Positions 36,954 through 47,041 of a stretch of DNA of 64,000 nt are shown one piece after another (position 1 is the stretch's first letter; the number at the start of each line of letters is the position of its first letter). The translations under genes were made by a program, and so were the position numbers. The notes under the pieces are model-generated. The model saw nothing but the letters and a program-made list of their open reading frames with translations. It ran no database searches and was not told where the DNA came from. Origin of the DNA: Calothrix parasitica NIES-267 (GTDB lineage Bacteria > Cyanobacteriota > Cyanobacteriia > Cyanobacteriales > Nostocaceae); the NCBI RefSeq assembly GCF_002368095.1, contig NZ_AP018227.1, positions 3,760,047-3,824,046 on the forward strand, given 5' to 3'.

Positions 36954-39233
36954 TTATGCTTCAATCACTACTCGTAGGTTTCCACGTTTCTTTGCAACCC
37001 GACAAGCTGTGGTACTTCCAGAACGTTCAAATTCTAAATCAAGAATTGTCGCTCCAACTCGTAAGTTATGAAGAGAAAGACTATTTATCGACTCAGGTAA
37101 TGCGGGGTCAATAATTCTCAAGCAATTGTTTGGTGCATCGGGAACTAAGTTAACCATCATTTGTAGCAATTGGAAAATAGAACCAGTAGCCCAAGCTTGG
37201 GGAGTACAAGCTACAGGATATCTGACGGGAGCTTCATCACCGTTACGCTCGTAACCACAAAATAGTTCTGGTGGACGTTGGTACGGCTGCATGGAAGTCA
37301 TATCAAATAAGCCTTGAAAAATTTCCAAAGCTTGGTCAACTAATCCCAGAGAACGCAATCCCATAGCGATAATGGCGTTATCATGAGGCCACACAGAACC
37401 CACATGGTATCCCATTGGATTATAAGCTGGGGACAAACTGCTTAAGGTACGAATACCCCAACCATTAAACATATCAGGTGCCCGCAATCTTTCGGCAACG
37501 CTATAAGCATTTTCAGGAGTGAAAATGCCCAATTGCAAGCAGTGACCTGGGTTAGAGCTAATACTATCGACCTGCTTACCATCACCATCTAAAGACAAAG
37601 CACAGAAATCTTGGTCTTCAATCCAAAAATCTCTATTAAAACGAGCTTTTAAATTTCTAGCATCTTCTTGCCAGCGGTCTGCTAAATCAAGCCGCTTTTT
37701 CATTCGAGCGATTTCAGCAAGACGCATTTTTGCTGAATAAACATAAGCTTGTACTTCGCAAAGAGTAATGGCACCGTTAGCTAATTCCCCTTTACGGTCT
37801 ACAATACAGTCACCAGAATCCTTCCAACCTTGGTTAACCAAACCGCGCTTCGATTTACGGAAGTAGCTAAGATAGCCCGTTTCTTTCAAATTACGGTCTA
37901 TCCAATCCATTGCTGCTAAAGCATTTGACCAAAGTTGCTCTAAGGTTTCCCCATCATGAGTCCAAGCAAAATACTCAGCGTAAAGCATCAACCATAAAGG
38001 AGTTGCGTCAACCGTACCGTAATAAGGTGTATGGGGAATTTCTTGAGTACGAGCTAGTTCTCCGAAGCGTAGCTCGTGAAGAATTTTACCAGGTTCTTCT
38101 TCTCGCCAATCATCATCAACTTTACCTTGATACTTAGCAAGTAAAGTCAAAGTCTCTTTAGCGATTTCTGGATTTAACATCAATGTTTGGTAAGCGGTAA
38201 TTAGCGAATCCCTGCCAAACAAAGTAGAAAACCACGGAACCCCAGCCGAAACAGTCATCGACTTACCAAAAGATTGACGCAGCAAATACATATCTTGTTC
38301 GCTACGCTCAATAACTCGATTAAAAGTACCTTTATCCGAGCGAATTTTAGTAATCTTTTGTACCCAATTTTGTTCCTCCATCATCTCGGCTGACCTAGCC
38401 TGAACCAAGGTAACGGGAGCGCTAACGGTGGAGGTGGGCTTATTGTTCGTAAACATATTTATCCGATAACCCAGCTTTTGGGTTTCGTGGCTGGCTAATT
38501 CCAACTGCCAAACAGCAGTGTAGCCTTTAAAATAATCTGGTTGACGATGCTGAAAATGGATTCGCGATTCCATAATCGCGTTATCCAAACCTTGATAGGC
38601 AAGGGTTAAAACTTCTTCTCTGGGTGAAGAATCTTCATCTTGTGGTACTCCCTCATCCCGTTTTTCTTCTTCCGATTGTGGTTCCACTAAGCGCAGCAGC
38701 TTACCGCGTTCATCTCTACTGAAACCCCGGACTTCAAATAAATCAACATAGTCAGCGTCATAACTGATACTTAATTCAAAGCTGACAGTGGTTGTACTAT
38801 AGTTAGAAATCTCTATTTCTTCAAATAAAGCACCGTTAAGCACTAACTCCCTGCGAATCCCTACCGTATCTGCTTGAAGACGGTCTTCAATCCTGGGATT
38901 CGTACACAACACCGAAAGCGAGAACCCTTTATCCGCAGTACTGCTTAACAAAATTGGCGAGCGTCCCTCGATTTGGAAATCCAATCTACTTAAAAAGCGG
39001 GTATCGCAACAAAACAGACCCATACTGGGATTAATATCATTAAGCGAACAACCGGCAATATTACCTAAAGTGTCTGTTACTAGAAATAAGTCATCGTCTT
39101 TGATGGTTAACGATGCCTGGGGTCTTTCGCTGAGAACGCAAGGCCACTCTGGGATGGGAATTTGGTCGGCTGGAACAAAAGTTTTTCCGTCAAGTGTGAT
39201 TTTTTCCGGTGTCATCAGGGTATCCGGTGTCAT
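36954..39233 (-). CDS. Amylo-alpha-1,6-glucosidase-type glycosidase
   Basis: The 759-residue protein (ATG at 39233; the next ATG at 39215 is also possible because MTP is duplicated) has an N-terminal glycogen-debranching-type domain (LFLVTDTLGNIAGC...GLFCCDTRFLSRLDFQIEG). A C-terminal (alpha/alpha)6 barrel follows, with VPWFSTLFGRDSLITAYQTL, TPLWLMLYAEYFAWTHD, GWKDSGDCIVDRKG and MGYHVGSVWPHDNAIIA. The acidic residues in GRDS, GWKDSGD and WPHDN are likely catalytic or sugar-binding. The family cleaves alpha-glucosides; a role in glycogen, trehalose or sucrose metabolism is possible. No export signal is seen. Confidence 0.85.
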   Translation of the reverse strand: MTPDTLMTPEKITLDGKTFVPADQIPIPEWPCVLSERPQASLTIKDDDLFLVTDTLGNIAGCSLNDINPSMGLFCCDTRFLSRLDFQIEGRSPILLSSTADKGFSLSVLCTNPRIEDRLQADTVGIRRELVLNGALFEEIEISNYSTTTVSFELSISYDADYVDLFEVRGFSRDERGKLLRLVEPQSEEEKRDEGVPQDEDSSPREEVLTLAYQGLDNAIMESRIHFQHRQPDYFKGYTAVWQLELASHETQKLGYRINMFTNNKPTSTVSAPVTLVQARSAEMMEEQNWVQKITKIRSDKGTFNRVIERSEQDMYLLRQSFGKSMTVSAGVPWFSTLFGRDSLITAYQTLMLNPEIAKETLTLLAKYQGKVDDDWREEEPGKILHELRFGELARTQEIPHTPYYGTVDATPLWLMLYAEYFAWTHDGETLEQLWSNALAAMDWIDRNLKETGYLSYFRKSKRGLVNQGWKDSGDCIVDRKGELANGAITLCEVQAYVYSAKMRLAEIARMKKRLDLADRWQEDARNLKARFNRDFWIEDQDFCALSLDGDGKQVDSISSNPGHCLQLGIFTPENAYSVAERLRAPDMFNGWGIRTLSSLSPAYNPMGYHVGSVWPHDNAIIAMGLRSLGLVDQALEIFQGLFDMTSMQPYQRPPELFCGYERNGDEAPVRYPVACTPQAWATGSIFQLLQMMVNLVPDAPNNCLRIIDPALPESINSLSLHNLRVGATILDLEFERSGSTTACRVAKKRGNLRVVIEA

Positions 39234-39239
39234 TAGCAA

Positions 39240-40259
39240 AAATTCCGTGTGCGGGTGTATACTTTGTTTTTCAGGAATACGTCAATTCAAAAAAAAGACG
39301 TTAATCAAAACTCATTTGAGCCATTAACTTAAAACATCAATTGCCTAAAGTTGAGCAAGGGAACGCATGGCAGAGCTAATATATAAAATATTTATGAATC
39401 TATATATTAAAAAAAGTATAGTAAGTAGCAAATATGCTTATCGAACAAAACTAAATATTAATATTAGTTAGTTCGTACTTATTTATGAAAGCGCTGTGCA
39501 GTTACAAATTCTTATAGGATAACCACCTAGGCTGTTGCTACTACACTCATTAGAGTAGCCAGATTCTGTATACTTTATCTATTAACTATTATCGTAAATT
39601 ATTTAAACACATTATATTATTCTTATCTATTTCTATTTATATATACGTAAAGCAAATATAACCACACTTATAAACATTATTTTTTATCTTGAACAGAGAA
39701 AAAACTATGCATTTTTTTATATATACCATAAAACGCTAAAGATTATTCCAATTTACTAAAGATTGCTTCTTTACATCTAAGTATTTGTTAAAAAGTATGT
39801 AGTTTAATATTACTTAGAATATTAGCTAATTTAATAATTGAGCCATAAATACGACAAAATAATGCTGTTAAATATTTTTAGAATGCAGTTAAAATTTTAA
39901 TACTTGCGATAACATTAATTCCGATAGTATAAGAAAATTTAGACAAGCCCATTTAACTTTAGGAAGTTGAACAATTTAAAGGATAGACGAAAAAAAAGAA
40001 GTATTATCCGACAAAAGTTACAGCTACTTTTTCCACAGTCCGTCCAGTTAGAATAATGAGAAATAGTACCCGCAAGATAGATTCTGCTTACTTCTAGCGC
40101 GTCTTTAAGGAGAAGTAAGCAAAATACAATACAGCAGTTTTACATTAAATATAGTAGAAGTAAGTATTTGTAGCTAAATTAGGAATGTATTCTACAAACA
40201 CAGAAATTCACTATATTCTCTACTGTAAAGGTTTTTAATTAAAGAAAAGCGCTTATTTC
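39240..40259. other. 1-kb AT-rich intergenic region
   Basis: No gene or RNA is recognised. The only clear structure is an 11-bp perfect stem at 40085-40121. The left end should hold the promoter of the glycosidase gene. Confidence 0.6.
40085..40121. repeat. Inverted repeat, 11-bp stem
   Basis: TGCTTACTTCT (40085-40095) pairs perfectly with AGAAGTAAGCA (40111-40121), with a 15-base loop. It lies about 140 bases past the stop of the glycosyltransferase gene. There is no T-run on the minus strand, so its role is unclear. Confidence 0.6.
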
Positions 40260-41303
40260 TTACATAGATTGAGTCGAATTCAAAACCATAGAGTAAGCTT
40301 TTTCATAAGCATCAGTCATCGATTCCACGCTAAACCGACTGACAATGTATTCGCGACAAGTTTGACGGTCTAATTTTGTTGCTTTCGGAACCATCTCAAT
40401 CATTTTGTCCGTAGAGTCACAAACAAAACCTGTTTTTCCTGACTCAATAACTTCTGGTACGGAGCCTAAATTCATTGCAATTACCGGGGTACCAGTTGCC
40501 ATTGACTCAATCATCACTAAACCGAAAGGTTCCCTCCAAGTAATAGGGAACAAAGTAGCTGTTGCTTGACCTAAGAGTTTGACTTTATCTTCGTGAGAAA
40601 TTTCTCCAAGATATTGAATCAGTTCCCCATCTATTAATGGTTCTACTTGTTCTTGATAATAATCAGTATCCACAATGTCAACTTTACCAGCCATTTTCAA
40701 CGGTAAGCCAGCAGCACGAGCAATTTTAATTGCTTCTACAGCCCCTTTTTGTGGCGAAATTCGACCGATAAAAGCTAGGTAAGCAGGTTGTATGGGTTCG
40801 CTATAGAAAGGATACACAGATGTATCGATACCGTTGTAAACCGTATGGAGATAATTTAAATCCAAACAAGGCTCTCTTTGCGCTTGTGAAATACTGATTA
40901 AAGGCTGATTGCTGAAACGCCGATGTATTTTGATAGAATCCGATGTAAACGCGCCGTGGAGAGTGTGCACGGTGGGAGTTTTGACAAAACCACTGTAGGG
41001 AAGAGCAGCATAACCAATATGGGAATGAATAATATCAAAATTGGTGGATGCTTCTTGGTAAACATCAGCAAGAATCATCTGATGGTAAATATCTGGCTCT
41101 TGGATAGAAGAGTCGAGCCGTAACGCTTGGTCGTGAACTGAATGTAACTTTGAAGAGGTGATTGAGTCCCCAGAAGCGAACAAAGTGACTTCATGACCTC
41201 TTTGAACCAGTTCATCCGTAACTAGTTTGACAATTAGTTCTATTCCGCCGTAGCGAAAGGGAGGAACGCGCTCCCATAAAGGAGAGATTTGGGCAATTCT
41301 CAT
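40260..41303 (-). CDS. Family 4 glycosyltransferase
   Basis: The 347-residue protein starts MRIAQISPLWERVPPFRYGGIELIVKLVTDEL, typical of GT4 enzymes (GG-E acceptor loop). It has IIHSHIGYAALPY, TLHGAFTSD, TVYNGIDTSVYPF, YLAFIGRISPQKGAVEAIKIA and the donor site WREPFGLVMIESMATGTPVIAMNLGSVPEVI. It has no membrane segment and probably acts on the cytoplasmic face of the membrane. The sugar and acceptor are unknown. It stands alone, with over 1 kb of non-coding DNA on each side. Confidence 0.88.
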   Translation of the reverse strand: MRIAQISPLWERVPPFRYGGIELIVKLVTDELVQRGHEVTLFASGDSITSSKLHSVHDQALRLDSSIQEPDIYHQMILADVYQEASTNFDIIHSHIGYAALPYSGFVKTPTVHTLHGAFTSDSIKIHRRFSNQPLISISQAQREPCLDLNYLHTVYNGIDTSVYPFYSEPIQPAYLAFIGRISPQKGAVEAIKIARAAGLPLKMAGKVDIVDTDYYQEQVEPLIDGELIQYLGEISHEDKVKLLGQATATLFPITWREPFGLVMIESMATGTPVIAMNLGSVPEVIESGKTGFVCDSTDKMIEMVPKATKLDRQTCREYIVSRFSVESMTDAYEKAYSMVLNSTQSM

Positions 41304-42777
41304 GTTTCACCAACGTTGTGGGAAATAAAGCATATTAGCCTCGTATAGATTATTTTCTCTAAAACTAGGAGTACTATGCTATGCCTTGTTTGATGTTTAT
41401 AGCCTGCGATATTTTTGCTTAAATAGCCGCATTTACATTAATAACAAGACTGGACGGAAAAGTTAAGCAGTCATCAAAGTTAAACAATTTCAGGTATTTA
41501 ACTATTGATTGTTAGTATTGCTGATTATTTCAGAATCATTGAGCCAATAAAGATAATTTTTCTTTAAAGCTGATTCTAATCAAATAAGCATAGTTCTATA
41601 ACTATTATTTCAATAGTCTTTAATACTGCTTTAACAACCTTGGAGTGCAGACAAAGTAATATTACATTAAACCTTTTTTTTTAGCAATATGCTTAATAAA
41701 TGTTTGTATATTTTAAAATAGCTATCGAGTAAGATATAGATGATAATAACTATATTAAATCAGAAAAAATAAAATTTTTACTGACAAATTATCCATAAGT
41801 ATATGAGATAAAATATACGGTATTTTGTTAATATAAGACAAATTTCAAAGTATGAAAAGTTATGATTAGCATATAAGTCAAAAGTGTATATTATTAAAAA
41901 TTAGAGAACAAATAGAAATATCTGAATTGTCTATAAGTCATGAACACAGCAGATAATTGCAAAATATATCGTTTATCAAGGTGGATAACTTAATCACTAA
42001 AAAACTGTTAGTAAGGCTAATTATACTTAAAAAGAATAGCTGTATAATAGTGTCAATACTGGTATTATTCATAGATAATTAACTAACATTATTCTGCGTC
42101 CATAATCGCAAAAAAAAATATTTAAAATTTCAAGCTAATTAGGAATATTAAGTATATTTATTTGCAGCTATAATCTGTATATTCTAAACATTTAAATGAT
42201 ATTAATGTTATCTAAACCAACAAAATAATAAATTAGTTAGTACATCATACAAGCAAAATATAAACAAAAAATATTAAAATTAATTGATGCTATTAAAGTA
42301 AAAATAGTAAAAAATATTTTAATCAGATAACCAAAAAAGTAGCGAGCACTGCATTGTTCATTTGAACATTAATAAACTGCTGTAAATCCATTGACTATAA
42401 ATTTAACCAACTAGGTTGATAGATACAATTTATTTATATAGAAGGTTTTACACTTGACACCAAAAACTGATAGCAGTTCGACAGATATATAGATAGGTAT
42501 ATAAATACAATTTTTAAAGTAATCTCAGATTCTTTTGTCGAAATATTCGCAGGGAGCAAGGTAGAATGTTTTCATGGATTTAATATCATTTGTTTAACAT
42601 ATGGCTGCGTAATCGCAGCTCCTGTCAGAATAGTGATTAAAAACAGCAGCTATTTAAATGTATTTAATTTTTGTTTACAAAATGCAACATTTTTCTAGAC
42701 CTTAGACTTCGTTGTAGTTTGTACAATGCAGCTGTGACGTGGATTTAAATCCAGATAGTGGCTCCTTAACGACATTC
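41304..42777. other. 1.47-kb AT-rich region without recognised genes
   Basis: This is the largest gene-free stretch of the window. It is strongly AT-rich. Near the right end at about 42605-42621 a GCTGCG-TAAT-CGCAGC hairpin is visible. No tRNA, repeat family or reading frame of interest was recognised. It lies between two divergently transcribed genes. Confidence 0.6.
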
Positions 42778-44787
42778 ATGAGCATTTCGACTTCCGTGCT
42801 GAGTGATTTGCTACAGGCACTTCCGTACCTGCGGCCCCAAATATATTTTAAAGCTTCATTAACAGCGCTCTCCCACGCGATGGAAGACCAGGTTTTGGCT
42901 GCAACAATGGAGCAGCCTTTAATTATTGCTAACTTTCAAAGGGAAAGATTTTATCGTCAAGAAGCCCATCGCTATCAACGATTGTCGCAAATTAGCAATC
43001 AAGTATACGTATTATCCGCACCAGAAACAGGTTTTAGCAGCAGTTCCGAATTTTATGAAAAGGTAGCTTTTGAACCTAAAGACGCTCTTGCTCAAGAATG
43101 GCATTTGGTAGTGATTGCTTTTAATTATGCTACTTGTTTAGTTTGTCGAGAGTATGCAGCTTCCATAGCTAAAAGAGAGATGTCATCAGAGGTCAGTCCT
43201 GGTCTTGATATGGACACTGCACGGAGGTTTGAAGGAATTTGGACTGCTGAAAGAGGTGTAAGCCTTAAAGCTGCCGACTTGTTACTAGATAAAATACTTA
43301 TTTATCGTCCGGAGTTAGCCGAAAAAATTAAGCAGGCACGGCAGCGCTTTGGTATTGGAGACGGTTTTACCGAAAAGGTTGTAGACGAAAATAGCGAATA
43401 TGCTTGCGACATTGATACTAATCCCTTCGTACAGCGTTTAGTTACCTATTTACAAGCCAGTCAATACAAATTACACAAAGCTTACCGCTCAATCGCCGCA
43501 CAAGCACGAAAAGAACGTTTAGTCAACTCAATCAGTACTGCAATTCGGCGATCGCTAAACCCGCGAGAAATATTAGAAGTAGCCGTACAAGAGTTGGGGC
43601 AAAACTTAGCAGCAAGTCGGTGTTTGATTTACCGCGCTCAAAGCGGAGATAATAATGCCATCATCGAACATGAATATATTAACTCCGGTGTTTTATCACT
43701 TTTAGGACAAACCAGAGAATTACAAAATAATCCGATATTCCAAGAAGTAATACGAACCGGTGAAGGTGTTTGTGTTTCCGATACCCTTGAAGACTCTCGC
43801 GTAGCTAATTCCCCCGAAGTTGCGGATTTTGTCAGAAGTTTTTCTATTCGTTCGTGGTTGATAGAACCTGTATGGTTTCAAGGGCGAATGTTAGGCATTA
43901 TAGAACTGCAATATTGCGACGATAAACCCCATGAATGGCAAACTGGGGAACAGGATTTAGTAACAGCCATAGCAACTTCCGTAGGAGCCGCTTTAATTCA
44001 AGCTGAAGCATACGCGAATTTAGAAGATTTTAATCAACAGTTAGAAGCATTAGACCGTACACGCAGGAACCTGATAGCTATTACCGGACACGAACTGCGT
44101 ACTCCACTTTCCACAATCCAGGTGTGTTTGGAAAGCCTAGCGACCGAACCAGATATGCCTTTAGAACTGCGCGAAATAATGTTAAATACAGCACTTTCTG
44201 ACTCAGAAAGAATGCGGAAGCTAATTCAAGATTTTCTGACTCTATCTAATTTAGAAAGCGGTCGAATCGAATGGCATCCAGAAACTTTGACTTTACAAGA
44301 ATGCGTAGATTTAGCAATCAGTAGAATTAACGCTCGTACTACTTTAGAAAAATTACCCAAAGTGTCCGCAGAAATATCAGAAAATTTGCCTTTAGTTAGA
44401 GCAGATGGTGACTGGTTAGTCGAAGTCTTAGCAAAATTGATGGACAACGCTTGTAAATTTACACCATCAGAAGGTGAAATTAGCATCAAAGCGAATTGTA
44501 ATGGAAATCAAATGGTTGAAGTTACAGTAGCTGATACCGGACGAGGAATAGAACCCAATCGTTTAGAAATCGTTTTTGACCGTTTTTATCAAGAAGAAGG
44601 AGCCTTAAGACGCACCACTGGAGGAACGGGTTTAGGATTAGCAATTTGTCGTCAGATAGTAATCGGATGGGGAGGAAAAATTTGGGCTGAATCATCGGGT
44701 AAAGATAAAGGCTCTAAATTTCACTTCACCGTACCAAGTGTTGAAGGTAGTCAGGAGGAGAGGTTTTCAATAGCTGTGAGGAGGTAG
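42778..44787 (+). CDS. DICT-GAF sensor histidine kinase
   Basis: The ATG at 42778 gives 669 residues; a GTG 13 codons upstream is an alternative. Residues 1 to about 220 match the DICT sensory domain (ISTSVLSDLLQALPYLRPQIYFKASLTALSHAMEDQ). A GAF domain (about 250-420) follows. HisKA has the phospho-acceptor His in ITGHELRTPLSTIQ, and the ATPase has N box LMDNACKFTP, G1 VADTGRGIEP and G2 GGTGLGLAICRQI. No membrane segment is present, so it is soluble. DICT domains occur with diguanylate and light-sensing proteins. No response regulator gene is adjacent. It lies 178 bases upstream of psaD. Confidence 0.9.
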   Translation: MSISTSVLSDLLQALPYLRPQIYFKASLTALSHAMEDQVLAATMEQPLIIANFQRERFYRQEAHRYQRLSQISNQVYVLSAPETGFSSSSEFYEKVAFEPKDALAQEWHLVVIAFNYATCLVCREYAASIAKREMSSEVSPGLDMDTARRFEGIWTAERGVSLKAADLLLDKILIYRPELAEKIKQARQRFGIGDGFTEKVVDENSEYACDIDTNPFVQRLVTYLQASQYKLHKAYRSIAAQARKERLVNSISTAIRRSLNPREILEVAVQELGQNLAASRCLIYRAQSGDNNAIIEHEYINSGVLSLLGQTRELQNNPIFQEVIRTGEGVCVSDTLEDSRVANSPEVADFVRSFSIRSWLIEPVWFQGRMLGIIELQYCDDKPHEWQTGEQDLVTAIATSVGAALIQAEAYANLEDFNQQLEALDRTRRNLIAITGHELRTPLSTIQVCLESLATEPDMPLELREIMLNTALSDSERMRKLIQDFLTLSNLESGRIEWHPETLTLQECVDLAISRINARTTLEKLPKVSAEISENLPLVRADGDWLVEVLAKLMDNACKFTPSEGEISIKANCNGNQMVEVTVADTGRGIEPNRLEIVFDRFYQEEGALRRTTGGTGLGLAICRQIVIGWGGKIWAESSGKDKGSKFHFTVPSVEGSQEERFSIAVRR

Positions 44788-44965
44788 GTGATGGATTAAC
44801 AAGGAGAGGGGGAGACATAAATATAATCATACCAATGCCCAATTCTCAATTACCAATTCTCAATTCCCAATAGCCCATGCTCAATTTTTGTTAAAGTTCC
44901 TAACGCAATGGTTATATGGTTCCGATTAGAGTGTTACGATGCCCTAAAAACGTTGAGAGAATATT

Positions 44966-45400
44966 ATGGCAGAAACACTCTCTGGAAAAACCCCATTATT
45001 TGGTGGCAGTACCGGCGGCTTGCTCAAGAAAGCGGTAGAAGAAGAGAAGTACGCGATTACTTGGACTAGCACCAAGGAACAGGTATTTGAAATGCCTACT
45101 GGTGGCGCTGCAACCATGGTTGAAGGCGAAAATATGCTGGAAATTGCTCGTAAAGAGTATGGCATTGCTTTGGGCGCTCAATTCCGGAAAATGAAACCTA
45201 AAATAGAAGACTACAAAATTTACCGGATTTACCCTAGTGGTGAAACTCAGAAATTGCATCCTGCTGATGGTGTCTTCCCTGAAAAGGTTAACGAAGGTCG
45301 CGAAAAAGTACGTTTCAATGCTCGCAAGATTGGTGACAATCCTAGTGCTGCCAAACTTAAGTTTAGCGGTGTAGAACCTTTTGACGCTCCCAATCCGTAG
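44966..45400 (+). CDS. psaD: Photosystem I subunit II
   Basis: The 144-residue protein is PsaD over its whole length: [87 protein letters not shown]. It sits on the stromal/cytoplasmic side of photosystem I and docks ferredoxin. The GAGAG ribosome site lies just before the ATG. The gene is single; photosystem genes of this type usually have strong light-regulated promoters, but no known light-response box was identified here. Confidence 0.97.
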   Translation: MAETLSGKTPLFGGSTGGLLKKAVEEEKYAITWTSTKEQVFEMPTGGAATMVEGENMLEIARKEYGIALGAQFRKMKPKIEDYKIYRIYPSGETQKLHPADGVFPEKVNEGREKVRFNARKIGDNPSAAKLKFSGVEPFDAPNP

Positions 45401-45668
45401 TTGATTAAGTGACCAGTCACCAGTTAACAGTTAGCAGTTAACAGCTAATTGGTTTATCAGGAATTGAGCAAAGAGTATGGGGAATAGATAGTTGGTTGGG
45501 GCTTTAAAACTACATGTCTTTCCCTGTATTCTCATGTTTAACTGATAAGTAATAACTGGTTGCTGGTTATTGATTATTGATTCTTAATTATTTATTTCTC
45601 TTATTTCTAAATATTGAAATTGCATTAATCTCTTTAAAGCAGGATTTTTAATTGATGCTGGTAGTTTT

Positions 45669-46355
45669 TTAAATTTCCGGTTCAATTCCTGCTGCTCTAA
45701 GTTGTGCTGCTAAACGTTCTGCTTTTTCCGAACCCCATAGTAAAAAATTATTATTTTCATCCCACCACCGCAGCCAATAACCTGTGCGATTTTCTCTATT
45801 TCCCTCCCATACTCCTACAAATAATTGCATTTGAGCAATCCAGAAACGATTATTAGTATCAGCTTTTTGCAGATGATAGCGTTTTGAATCATCCAATTGA
45901 TAAACTTCAATTTCACCGCTATCTGGTTCAAATATGATGTAATTGGGAACTTCTAAAACTTGTTCGTAAAAGAACCATTTTCCGGGAGGATAGGTAGGTT
46001 TTATGGAATATTCACCACCTTCAGTATCAGAAAGAAATTCCATGACGATAACTGGAATATCACCTTGGAGTTTTGGAGTGTAGCTGCGTTTAACTTCCTC
46101 TCTGGGTACAGTTATGTTAGGAATATAAGCCCAATCTGGAGCTTTGACTACCATTTTTTGATTTACAGTAGCGCAGATTCCGTAATTGGAAGTGGTAAGA
46201 GAATTATCTGGTAATTTATTAGTGATTTCTAAACTTTCGGTTAAAGCAGCAGCAAGTAAAGGTTGATTAATATTGTCTACGGGTTCGCTGTCTAAAACAA
46301 AGTCTTCGGGAAGTTTTTCCCAGGTGATTTGAAATTCGGGAGCGGTGGAGAGCAT
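45669..46355 (-). CDS. Uma2-type nuclease-fold protein
   Basis: The 228-residue protein fits the cyanobacterial Uma2/DUF820 family, a PD-(D/E)XK-like fold. Visible blocks are KAPDWAYIPNITVP, GDIPVIVMEFLSDTEGGEYS (the E-x-S core), GKWFFYEQVLEVPNYIIFEPDSGEIEVYQL and GYWLRWWDENNNFLLWGSEKAERLAAQLRAAGIEP. These are abundant paralogues in cyanobacteria and their activity is mostly unproven. It is the last gene of the minus-strand island, 93 bases after the membrane protein gene, so it may or may not belong to the same transcript. Confidence 0.85.
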   Translation of the reverse strand: MLSTAPEFQITWEKLPEDFVLDSEPVDNINQPLLAAALTESLEITNKLPDNSLTTSNYGICATVNQKMVVKAPDWAYIPNITVPREEVKRSYTPKLQGDIPVIVMEFLSDTEGGEYSIKPTYPPGKWFFYEQVLEVPNYIIFEPDSGEIEVYQLDDSKRYHLQKADTNNRFWIAQMQLFVGVWEGNRENRTGYWLRWWDENNNFLLWGSEKAERLAAQLRAAGIEPEI

Positions 46356-46448
46356 GGGAGGAATAATAACGGTTTTGTTTTAGTTTAGCGGTTGGGGATG
46401 TTAGAACTAGAATTAAAGTGTAGCTATCTAAAGCTATCTAATACTTGG

Positions 46449-47003
46449 TTATCGACCTTTTACTAAGTCAGCATATACAACAATTTCTATTCCTAAAATT
46501 ATCAGGAGAAGAATTTCAAGAATACACAGGAAAATAATAGCCCAGTTATTTGGTTGCACTAAAACCCAAAAAGCAACTAAACCAAGCATTCCTGAAAATA
46601 CAAAAGTTATTTCATCAATAATCAACTGCTCTATCTTGCGTCGTCTTCGACGTTTATCACTTCTATGTACAATTTCCCAGCCAAAAATTGATTCTATTTC
46701 ATTGTTAGAAGTTTCTTGCTTAATTTTTTCTACCAGTGTAAGACGAATGTATCTTCCAATTGCTGAGATTTTCTCGTCATTAACTAAATAAGTCCAACCA
46801 AGTATAAGACAAACAAAAGGAATTACTAACAAAGCATAGTAATTGATTTTATTAGTAAGAGCGAAAGAGATAATACCACCAAATACGCCAAGTGTTACAT
46901 AAATCATATTGTCGCGAAAACCAATTCGCTGTGCTTGCTCTTCCTTCAACTTTTCGTATTCAAGAAGATAAATATCGAGAATTCGATTTTGTGTATCAGT
47001 CAT
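46449..47003 (-). CDS. Four-helix membrane protein of the conflict island
   Basis: The 184-residue protein is not recognised as a named family. A charged N-terminal helix (YLLEYEKLKEEQAQRIGFRDNMIYV) leads into two membrane segments (about 31-50 and 54-74). A basic cytoplasmic loop with HRSDKRRRRRKIE and two more segments (about 128-147 and 152-180) follow. The pattern, N-terminal coil plus membrane pairs, is seen in membrane effectors or tethers of bacterial conflict systems. It lies 38 bases downstream of the nucleoside phosphorylase gene, so the two are probably cotranscribed. A pore or anchor role is inference. Confidence 0.75.
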   Translation of the reverse strand: MTDTQNRILDIYLLEYEKLKEEQAQRIGFRDNMIYVTLGVFGGIISFALTNKINYYALLVIPFVCLILGWTYLVNDEKISAIGRYIRLTLVEKIKQETSNNEIESIFGWEIVHRSDKRRRRRKIEQLIIDEITFVFSGMLGLVAFWVLVQPNNWAIIFLCILEILLLIILGIEIVVYADLVKGR

Positions 47004-47041
47004 GATGCCTTTTTAGACAACTCAAGATAATTTTGTACCTA

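Noticed and set aside
41304-42777. Possible decayed genes in the AT-rich stretch
   Set aside because: No stretch of recognisable protein similarity could be read in any frame.
45401-45668. Search for attachment-site direct repeats around the defence-like island
   Set aside because: Only short TAACAG/TTAACAG and TGATTATTGATT runs are seen near psaD; no match to the purQ side was found, so no att site is claimed.
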